From Nereocystis luetkeana (lineage: Eukaryota; Sar; Phaeophyceae; Laminariales; Laminariaceae), in NCBI GenBank assembly GCA_031213475.1, contig JARUPZ010000014.1, positions 5,239,775 to 5,303,774 of the forward strand: a DNA stretch of 64,000 nt, read 5' to 3'. This document shows, piece after piece, positions 33,922-57,085 of the stretch. The stretch's first letter is position 1. Every line of letters begins with the position of its first letter. Below the pieces are notes generated by a model. The model worked only from the letters and a program-made list of their open reading frames with translations, did no database searches and had not been told where the DNA came from. A program made the translations under genes and the position numbers.

Positions 33922-34345
33922 GAGAGTCATATGGGAAAGCCGCTGCCGAGTTGTTCAGGAAGAGCGACCACCTCAAAGGGCGATTTTTCGCAAAAACTTC
34001 CGTCATTTCACTCGAAACATATCGGCGAATAAACCAAAAACTCTCAAAACAAACAAAAGTCGTCACCACACTTCTAACAACCAAGATTAGCAAATATCAA
34101 AACGAAGCTATCAAAAACCGCAGCCCCCCTCCCCCCCCCCCCCCCCCATCCGTTCCTTCCCCCCTGTCTGTTTCGTTGGGAAAAAAAAACGTGGTGATTG
34201 TCGAAACCGACGTCGATCGCGAAGAGTCATGGTAAAAGCCGCAGCCCAGTTGTTCAAGAAGAGCGATCACTTTTCGGAGCGATTTTTCGCAAAAACTTCC
34301 GTCATTTCACTAGGTACGTATCGGCCAAAACAAAGCTCTAAAACA
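33922..34345. repeat. Direct duplication, 300 bp apart
   Basis: GCGATTTTTCGCAAAAACTT plus flanks occurs at about 33979 and 34279. Confidence 0.8.
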
Positions 34346-35206
34346 AACGCGGTTCCGCCCACCCGCACACGCATCTATGTCAACACAGACAAAGGTCACA
34401 CGATACGAACCCCGAGCGGGAAAATATACAGCAGTACTACGTAATCATTACCTGGTACACACCGAAATACCTCCCTCTCTCTCCATTTCCCCTCCTCCTC
34501 GCCCCCCTTCCCCCAAAAAAACGATCAAGGGGCCCCTCCGCCCTCCGCTCTCACCCCCCACCCTTCCCTAGCGCGCTTGAAGCTTTAGCGAAAATCGTAC
34601 CAGGTATGATTTCGTCATGGTAGCGCGTGGTATGAACGCATCTCTCACCTGTCCGGGGCCCCAACAAAAACGGAAACGAAACCGTCACTTAACCGTCTAT
34701 CCTCTTGGGGCCCCAGGTGACCCCATCGGCACCCACCCCCTTTGGTCCAGTGGAATCCAACCAGATATATCGTCACTAGTACAAAAAAGACAAACGAGGG
34801 CGGGCGGTCTTGAAGTAGAAGAAAAACAAAAACCCGGCCAACCCGATGCAAGCGCGAGCGCAGCTGTACGAGCATGCAATGCAGACCCCCACGCCGTGCG
34901 TGTGCGTGCGCCATGCAGCTCTCGTTGCAGCCGCCGTATTCTAGTTTGGACATCACTACTGCTGCTGCTGCTGCTGCTGCTAACTCTATCGTCCCTTGAC
35001 CGATCGAGCAAGCACGTGCAGATAGGACTGCCGTAGTCATCACTGCCCCTTTCCTATTTTATCTCGTCACTATCTTTGGTCACGGTCGGGTTAAGGCGTT
35101 CCGCACTTCTTTCTGTCTCTAGAAAACGTCGACAAAAAAGGCAGTCAACACACGACCAGACAAGGGCAAGAGCTTCCAGATACTGCTGGAATGTAGCTGA
35201 GCTGCT

Positions 35207-47492
<12,286 letters not shown>

Positions 47493-48578
47493 CGGGCTCG
47501 AGCGTGCGCGGTGCACCGTAGAGGTGACGAGCAAAGCCTGTGCCTGTCTCGCACCGAGTGCAGAACGTCCGGAGGCGAGGCTTACAGGCACAAAAGCGCG
47601 TGTAGCTGCTGACGGTGAGAGCAAAAAAAGGGTTTCACATGACAAAAAGACGTTTTTATTGAGGGGGTCAAAATCGCACAATTGCAATTTTCAAGTGGGT
47701 TCGTTTTTCGCGCTGCGGGGCGCGGGCAAGTGGAGGGTGGCTAGGCTTGAATGCAACATAGTGGTCGTGCAGTATTTGAAAGTGGCAGCGGTGGTAGGCA
47801 AATATACCGCGCGGTGCTGTTCCGGTGGACGCTGGCCTGTGAGCTACAACTATCACCCTACGAATAATCGAAGGCTGGAGAGCTGGCTGGTTGATGCAAC
47901 ATGATCACCTTGGTGACGAAAAAACAAGAGAACCGTCAATATCAACAGCTCAACTGTCCTCTCTCTCTCGCCCTCTCTCAGCCTATCTATGCCTCGCCCC
48001 TCTCACCTGCAAGCATTGACAGTAACAGTAGCGGAAGACACTTCCAAAGGTGCAACATACTGCTCTACACGTGCAGTTCACAGGCTGGAATGAACGCGCT
48101 CCGAACATGACACACAGGGGCTGGACTTTCAACACCCCCTTACTTTCTTCGTGAGGCGTTATGCATCAATCTACGAAACTCTTCTCCCATTTTCGTTTTT
48201 TCTTTATCCTGGAATCCTGGATCCTTGGATCCTGGGTGTGATGTGAGGCGATCTACAATACACCAACTTGAGCCACAACCCGAGTGCCTTGGATTGATGC
48301 ATGTGGGGCACGTGTGCATAATGGAAACCAGTCAGCGTACTTCTACCTCTGCTGCTGAAAGGCACGAGGGCACCTCATGACAGGGCGTGCTTTCCAGCCC
48401 GTTCAAAGGCGATATTTCCCCCCCACACACGCTGTTCTACGTACTGATCTTTCACTGTGAACGAGAGGATTTTGCGAGATAAGAAATCGCGGCGTAGATC
48501 GAGATATCAAATCTACACACGGAGAGGTCGGGCGAGCTGCTTCCTCGCAGGCAGCGATTTACATACGGTACAGGCGCG
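47493..48578. promoter_or_regulatory. Head-to-head intergenic region, possible bidirectional promoter
   Basis: About 1.1 kb separates the candidate start of the minus-strand peroxidase from the plus-strand proton channel start. No family A, B or C repeat was noticed here, in contrast to almost every other kilobase. A short GGATCC/CCTGGATCC run lies at 48209-48235. I did not recognise a TATA box or known operator; promoter function is inferred from layout alone. Confidence 0.35.
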
Positions 48579-48869
48579 ATGGTATCGATCACCTTCGACG
48601 AGTTCCACGCCATCCGGAACCGACAGCGCGCCTCCGCAGACGCAGACGCAGCTGCAGTAGCGGCTGCTGCTGCTGCTGCTAAATCTTCACCCAGCACCTC
48701 GGCAGGCACTGACAAGGCTGAAGAATCGACCAAGATGGCCGCCAAGAAACCAAACCCAGGGACAACAACGACCAGGAGCGCATTGCCTGCGTCTGGCGCA
48801 TCTTCTGGATATGCTTCTTTTGGCGAGGAAGTCGAGGCGGATGGCACGGCAGCACCGGCTTCGGGGTCG
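48579..48869 (+). CDS. Proton channel exon 1: cytosolic N-terminus
   Basis: Ninety-seven codons from the first ATG (MVSITFDEFHAIRNRQR), then Ala/Ser/Thr-rich low complexity, ending PASGS before GTGAGT. Phase 0 matches exon 2. Assignment to this gene rests on phase, spacing and lack of another partner. Confidence 0.7.
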
Positions 48870-51800
48870 GTGAGTGAGATTTCAGTACTACTACGAACTG
48901 TACTGGTATGTAATACTACGGCAGTTCTAACGGCGCTTTTATGGAGTTCTCCGTGGTGATTGCGGTGCCGTATAGCGTGCGTGGGATGGATTTACAGCAG
49001 TATACCCTGGGTATACCTGGTACGGCAGTCAGTCGTGTTAATAGTACGAAGCCGGGTATGTATGTCTTCTGAGACTGTCTGGTATTTACGAGATCGTGTT
49101 CTTAATATTACGGGGGACCATAGTCAATACCAGGTAGGACCTATGGTATACATAAAAATCTATATATTTAACCACTTTTACTAACAATATTTGGTCCTAT
49201 TAACCATGGTCCCCCGTAATAGTTACCTGGTATTTGTTTCTTCGTTTTTGTTGCACGGCCGTACGCCTCGAAGATCTTGCCGATCAGAGGAGGAGGGTGC
49301 TATGTAAGGATTACCCTGGGCTGGGTAATCGATCGATATTTTAACCCTATATCGTGGTAGCTCATTAGGTAACACCTTCACACGCGTTGGGTATGTTGAC
49401 CCCCAAGAAGGGCAGGTGCAGAGGAGATAGAGATAGCCAACCGGGGAATCGTGTTTGGTTGTGTGGAATCTGTGTGAAACACACCTCTTTTATTGCACAC
49501 GTGTTTGCTGGGTGGGATCTACTGCACGCGACCCGCCTGGCTCTTTCTTGCACCACGATATCTCGTACTATCAAATACCAGGTACCTGGTACAGGATATG
49601 TTTATAGACGATATACGAACAGTATTAATGGCACAACAAGTATAGGGTGTATTGGGAGTAATTTGATCAGAACGAATATATTACTATATTCGGGTTTCTT
49701 GTGGTCTGTTTTCGGCATATAAATGACCCCAACCCATGGAGCCTTCCTAATAAAATTACACCAATTTGCTCATTTTTTGTCGGGTGGGTTCATTCTCTGG
49801 AGAACTTCACGGGTTGGGGTATTTTTCAAGTAGGAAACAGACCTAAAGAAACCCAACGAAATTGTCTCCAACCAAATTCTTCACACATACCTGATATGGT
49901 TGATCGTGACCTCTCCTGTGTGTGGTATATTGGGTGCAAGTGTTTTAATGCGGTGTAATCACGGGAAAGCGGGATTCCCGCAATCCTGTGGATGAATGAA
50001 AATGTCGAGTTTTGGTTTCCGTTCCTATGGATACAGTTTTCTCCCCCCCGCAACCAAAATACAGTCCCCACACAGTACTGGGTGGTACGTATCATATACA
50101 GCAAAAATAAATAAATATCGAACTGGTATGATCCCGGTTCCGTGCAGTCCTGCCCGGTAAAAAAAAACTGATGACATGCAGTCCATGCTTATCTCTGCTT
50201 CCAATCCAACTCTAACCCTAACTCTAAGCCCTAATCCGAGTAACCCTGACCTTGTCCCCAACCCCGATAACAGTGACCCATGTCAAGGTAAAGGTTAACC
50301 CTTTTACAACTGCAGTCCCGTTTTGGGGGCAAACTACTTAAGATTTGACTATTACGGGGGACCATAGTCAATGGGACCTATGGTATACATAAAAAAACTA
50401 TCTATTGAACCATTTTTACTAACAATGTTTGGTCCTATTAACTACGCCCCCCCCCGTAATAGCTTGTCCCCAAAGGGTTCAGAGCGAATAAACGAACCGG
50501 GAAGAAAAACAAGATGGGCGATCCTCATACGGAGAGTTTTTAGACTCAATCAAGTCTGTGTAGAGTTTTTCACCCACCCCTGTTGAAACCTGCTTGCTGG
50601 AAGTGGCAGGAAATGCGTTGCTCTTGACGCCGAAGCTGCCGTAGCGGAGAACCTTGCTGACGCCCCCCCCCATTTCTGTGCCTTTGTGTTCTTATCCAGC
50701 AGCAGTTTCCAACCGCCTCGAATTAATAACGCGGCCCCCCGCGGGTCTATGGTCAATGGTCATACGACTACACGGCCATGAATGACTTGGGTACACCCCC
50801 ACCATCCCTGCCACCCCCGCGCACCCCACCCCCGTGCACTCGGTTCGATTCAGACCGCTTCAAGTATCTCCGGGCGGACCGCCTCCGCGCGTCGCCGCCG
50901 GAGCCCTACATCAGAAACCACCACTAACAACAACAACACCAACACCACCACCACCGCGGCTAATATATCATCCGCCGAGGAACGAACCGACCGCGACGGC
51001 GTGCTCAGGCCGGGGCGGAAGAAAGGGCAATCGGCTGGTTTGTTCGGGCAGCGGCTGGGGGCGGCTAGCCTGGGTCGCTTCGTGGAGCTGTTCGAGGTGC
51101 AGGTGGCAGTGGTTTCGATTATCTTCCTCGACCTGGTAGCTAGCACGGCGCAGCTGCTGCCGTTCCTTCAGACGGGGGTTGGGGGCGGCGGCGGCGGGGG
51201 GGGGGGGGGGGGAGGAAGGGGGCCAAGGACATGACGGAGAGGGTTCTTCGACGGGCGCATGGGCGGCCCGTCTCGTCGTACGACTCCTCCAGGTGCAGTG
51301 GTTGGTTCGCCGACACCGTTGTGTATACGTGGAAGCCGATCCGGCGATGCTTGTTGGTCTATCAAGCAGAGCGTGCCACGAGCGAATCGCGATCGTTCTT
51401 CGCGTTTTTCGTGGGGGCGTGGGAGGTGTGTGTTTTCAGAGAGACGGTACCGCTGAGGGATGAAGTATCCGAGACGCGGGGAGTCATAGCTGAGCCTTGT
51501 TTTCGGTGTGTTGTATGGCACGCGATCAGAGTGATGCCGCCCAACACACATATGCCCAGGGCAGAGGAGGAGGAGGGGGGGGGGCGATCATAAGGGGGCG
51601 TCGCATGGCAGGAGGGTGGGTTTTAAGTGTCTTAGTTAGGCAGAGGGGTGTACAGTAGCCAGGGTGTCGACCTAGGCAGCAGTACTATCTTGTTGCTTCA
51701 ACCTTTTAGGCCCGCAGTCCCGTGTTGGGGGACAAGTTACTTAGCATTTAAGTGGTTTGTCCCCAAAACGGGACTGCGGTTTTAAAAGGGTTAACCCGCT

Positions 51801-54800
51801 GAATCCCCAAAGCCTCCGCGTCGGTCTCTGATCCGCGCGGTGCCTGCACTGTGTCTGCCACACGGGCAGTTGACTTGGTTCGGGGTGCACGATGCCCGGA
51901 GACGTGGAAGCGCATGGGGGTGACGTCCTGTGCGTGGGCAGTGTAGTGCACTAAACGCACGCGATTCTTACAAGCCCGAGATCAACGTGCATTAAGCGCC
52001 GCGCGTGAATATAAACGCGATTGGACAGTAGTGCACGAAACGCTCGTGCTTCTAAACGTCGGGTGTAAAACCACCGGGGTCAAGACGCCCGCCGCCGTGC
52101 CCGGCATGCAGGGGGTGGGGAGGAGGCGCGCATGCGATATACTCGGCCATCCATGGTATACATACACACGTAGTGGCGCTTCTGCTGTAAAGGTGGCAAC
52201 GTATGTACTCGGTATCACTCTGAAAGACTTACCAGGTACATGTCACCTTGCAATAAATAGAAACGCTTTGTACAGTAGACGCTCAAATGTAATACTCGAT
52301 ACTCGAAAAACATGAGTGGCTTACCGTTGGAGACAGCGTTGCGAGAAAATCGTGTCTACGATCCGCGCAACCGTGCCCCCGACCCCCATAAAAGAAAACC
52401 AATGGCATCATGTACGCAGCTTGAAAAGTTGAGTATCAACTATTTAATCAGTCGAACTCACAGCTGAAGTATTTTATCCTTTTTAAATACTCATGTAGCC
52501 GCTTTTACAGCTGCAAAAACAAGTCCAGTTGTCGATCGAAGGCCCTGCCCCCCGAAACACGGGTGCGCTTCAAAACCTTTTTAGGACAGCAGTTTTATTT
52601 CGGGTACAAACCACTCAAATTCTAGGTAGTTTGATCCCAAAACGGGATCGCGCTCCTAAAGAGGTTGAGGGACCCCCCCCCCCCCCCCCCCCGGGGCCAA
52701 GCTGTTTGTTCCTCGCTAACTGAGAAAAAACACCTGCGAGACGATGACCACAAGTAAGTAAGAACAAAAAACGAATACCTGGTAGGTAGTACAGTTTCGA
52801 CCGACTTCCCTTGCTCACGCCCGCCCGCCCGCCGGCCCGCCCGCCCCACGGCGGTCTGTGTCCGGCAGTCTTTCACAGGGTTCACGATCATCCTGTTCGC
52901 GATCGAGGTGGTCCTGCTCCTGGCCGCGTTCCGAGGAAAGTTCTTCAGGCACCTGGGATACGTCCTAGACCTGGCGGTGGTGTCTGTGTGCCTCTACCAC
53001 GAAATGGCCGGAATGGGCAAAGGTGATGACACACGCACACACATCGCGACAGATCAGATAGATCAGATAGATCAGACAGGTCAGATAGGTCAGACAGGTC
53101 AGATAGATCAGATAGATCCGATAGATAAGATACGTCTGATAGATCAGACAGATTACACATATCAGATAGATCAGGTAGATCAGACAACCCCGTCTAACGG
53201 TCTCGACCTGACGGTGGTGTCCGTCTCTTGCCTCTATGAACCAAGAAATGGTCGGAATGGGGGGACGTACTCGATATCATGCATGGCCGTAGTCGAATGA
53301 CCACAGACCTTCGCGTCCCTACAATGCCGGGACGGAGCACGTCGGGTTTTCACCGACCAGGCAGTTATCGCTCGTACCTAGCGCAAAGCGAAGCGTGAGG
53401 TGTCCGGCGAGTCGCATGAAGGGTGAGCTGCATCCTACTAAGAACTGCTTGTATAGCGGACTTGCACAAGGATGACAGCTTCAATGATCCAATTCAATTT
53501 CCGGTGCTGCCACTTACAGAGACAGAAACGGGAGTACCATTAATATGTAACTGGCTCTCGGCTGCGTTACCATAAACGCAGTGTTTCTTCCTCTCGTGCG
53601 GAGTGACCTTTCTCCTCCTCGCGCATATGATCTAACTCGACCACCAGTTGTGACCGACCGCTGAACAAAGAATATGAAAAACAGTCCCCTGGTTGTCTAC
53701 ACGTCGCTAAAGTAGTGAGCGGCATGGTTTCCAGTGTCGTTACCAACCGACGCCAACCCAACCCATCTATAAATAATAGGGGGCGTGGGGGGTTATTTTG
53801 CCCGTGGCGCTTGAGGTCAGAGACTTCGGTGCGTGCTCTATTGCTTACGATAATTTGGGCAGCGATTTCCTCTGCCGGTCTGAGTACCGTTCCGGGAGCG
53901 GCAGGAGGCATGGGCGGCATTGAAATACTGCTGTGGCTTTCTTTGAGTGTTGTAGTTCATGGCTCTACAAGCGTGGCGCGAGCGGGGAGGGGTGGGGGGG
54001 GGGCGGGGTCGCGATGAACGATCCGCTGAGTCGTGTGAACACCACAGGAGAGGAGACTAGACAACCATATCACCGGCCTGGGGCAGAGATCATTTGCCAC
54101 GGTTTCGGTAAACTAAATCGACGGGACACGAGCACGTCCCAAGATTATGGCTGCCGATGCCGGCAGCACGGAAAACACCTCGTCTCCGGAGTAAGGCTTC
54201 AAGGTTCCTCTAGTCAACACGCTTCACTACTTACAGTTTTATTGTGTTTTGGTTTTGGTTGGGGGGGGGGTGTGCAGATGGCCAGTTGAAACCCGTATCC
54301 GCTTTCGTTTTGTTGGCATGAACACATATCCATATTTCGTGCACCGGTTCGAACCCGGTTTTGTTTTTAACCGCCTTCGACCTATGCTAGTGGACACAGC
54401 ATCTTAAATTCCGGCAAACGCTTCGTCTTCACGCCATCACAGCGGCTGCGGCTGTATCTCACGGGGGCCTTGAAACTCATGTGTTCTGCTATCAGGAGCA
54501 CTGCAGCTCAATCTTTTTTTCTGGAGAGCTATGCATTTGCAAACAGCCGCTGCAATGGCATATATACTAAAAAAAAAAAAACAGTACCTGGTATCATGTT
54601 TCCGATAGCATCGGTCTCAGTCAGGCCGCCTTTTTTTATAGTTATCTACAGCAATCCCACGGGTGGGCTACATACAGCAGTAGAGGGGTAATTCGCGCCG
54701 GCTGAACCCCCCGATAACCCCCCCAACAACGTGCTCCTCCCGCACTGGGTTCTTGATTTTTTGTTTTTCCGTCCCATTTTTTTTTCATATTCGCCATTTT

Positions 54801-57046
54801 TTTTTTTCTCTCCCTTCCCACAGTAGTGACTCAGATCTGGGGTCGCATACTGTAGCAGGCTCTTTGCCCCCCCCCCCCCCCCCCTCCATATACATGTCCG
54901 CCTCAAAAGCGGTTCTTAGTAGGATGCAGCTCACCCTTCATGCGACTCGCCAGACACCTCACGGCGCTTCGCACTTGGTGCAAGCAATGTCTGCCTGGTC
55001 GATGAAAACCCGACATGCTCCGTCCCGGTATTGTAGGGATGCGAGGGTATATGGTCACACGACTACGGACATGCATGAGATCGAGTACATCTCTCCTACC
55101 GAGTACACCCCCCCCCCCCCTCCCACTACGTCTCGAAAGGGATCCGTGTTCAATGGTCAAATGACTAAGGCAAGCAACAAATGAGTACGCCCCCCCCCCC
55201 CCTCCCGCTACGGTTCATGCCTTCATCTATATCGCGAGAAGACTTCCCCTCTTCCTTCCCTCGTCAACTCGCGTCGGTTTGCGATATGCAGATACCCGGG
55301 GGGAGGGAAGGGGTGGGGGGGGTGGGGGGGGGCGTACTCATTTGTTGCTTGCCTTAGTCATTTGACAATCGACCACGCATCCCTTTCGAGACGGAGAACC
55401 GTTCCTACTCCTAATAGAGACACCTCCAATAATTGGGCGCTCATTACGTTGTTTCCGCATATTACGAGGAAAAATCTCGCTAATCGTATCCCCTTCCTGT
55501 TTCGCCGCCTGTGGCCACCATCTATCTCCTCGGATACGGGGTGGGGGGGGTGGGGGCATGAATAGCTGCAGGAAGAGCTGCATGCCCACCCACCCACCTC
55601 ACCGGCTGGAAGACACCTCGAAGTGGGAATCGACCGCCGGGAAGCCCCCGGGTAGGGTCGAATCCTTGCGGAAATGCGATGCTGACGCTGCAAGGACATG
55701 GCAAACAATGAGACAATACACACATACGAGCGCGAACTCCATCTGCTCGTCTCTCAATGCCCTCCCCTCCTCCCCGTCATTCCAGCACTCACAACAGGAG
55801 CGTTCCCCGTGTGCTCAAACTAAAAAAGGTACGTCTCTTTATCTGGGCATCTCCCCCCCCCCCGGGTCTCCCGATAATGTAAAAAAAAAAACGCAAACTA
55901 GGGGGGCGACTACCGCTGACACTACACTCACACGAGCGCGCCCCGTGTTTCTCTAACAAAAGAACCTCTCCTCTTTTATCCCCATCTCCTCCTTCCCCCC
56001 CCCCTCTCCCTCCTCCCCCCCCCCTCAACAAACACACGCCATCAGGAGTCCGACTCCTCGGTGCTCTGCGGGTGTGGCGGGTGGCGAGGGTGATGAACAC
56101 GGCCTTGCTGTCGGCGGACGCGGCCCACGACGACACTCTGGATAAGGTTCGACATTTAGAAAAGGTGCGACGGGAAGAAAATAAACCAGCAAACTAAAAG
56201 AGTCGCCGACGTAGAGGAGTTGACCGGGACCGGTTCTTATGCCCCGTTCCCCTGAAAAAAACTCGAATCGTTTCTCGCTGTATCGGGGGGCCATAGTAAT
56301 ACATAGTAATACATAGTAATACATAGTAATGATGCATAGTACACTAGATAGTAATACATAATACTATAAATAGATAGGAATACGTACGACGGGGGACCAC
56401 AGTAAATAGGACCTACGGTACACACGAACACCTATATATTTACCTATTTTTATTCACAACATGTGGTCCTATTTACAATGGCCCCCCGCAATAGTACTAC
56501 ATAGTAATACATAGTAATCGGAACCACACGACGGACCCCAAAAAGCTTGTATCCCTCCTATGTTCACGCACCTTATTTAGTTCTGCTTGTTACATAAGCC
56601 CACACGTATTTCGGGGGACCATAGTAAATAGGACCAAATATTATTATTAATAGTAAAAATAGGTAAATACATAGGTTGGTGTGAGCACCGCAGGTCCTAT
56701 TTACTATGGTCAATAGGACCAAATATTTGTTAGTAAAAATAGGTTAATACGTAGGTTTGTGTGTGTACCGTAGGTCCTATTTCCTACGATCGCCCGTAAT
56801 AGTAGTCGGCTCCGAAGCGCTCGCCGGCACGGAGCTATCATGGGCTGCTGCCTCAGGTGAAAAAACTAACTATCAGCGTAGACCTGCCGGCGTCCAGCGC
56901 AACCACGGTGTTCCGCGGGGTTTACAACGCGGCGGGTGCTGCTTCTTCAAAAGGGCGAGTCCAACGAGGTGCTGGCCGACAGTAGCCTTGCCTTGAATGT
57001 GTTTGAATTACTCTGTAAATCTCCAAACGTAGTAGCAGCTGCAGCA

Positions 57047-57085
<39 letters not shown>

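Noticed and set aside
35000-35060. GTGATGAC and GTGACC on the minus strand as SECIS quartet candidates for the peroxidase
   Set aside because: I could not find a stem with an apical AA loop and a matching GA side at proper spacing, so no SECIS is claimed.
54335-54362. Perfect T-arm-like hairpin ACCGG-TTCGAAC-CCGGT
   Set aside because: No D-arm or acceptor stem at the expected upstream distance.
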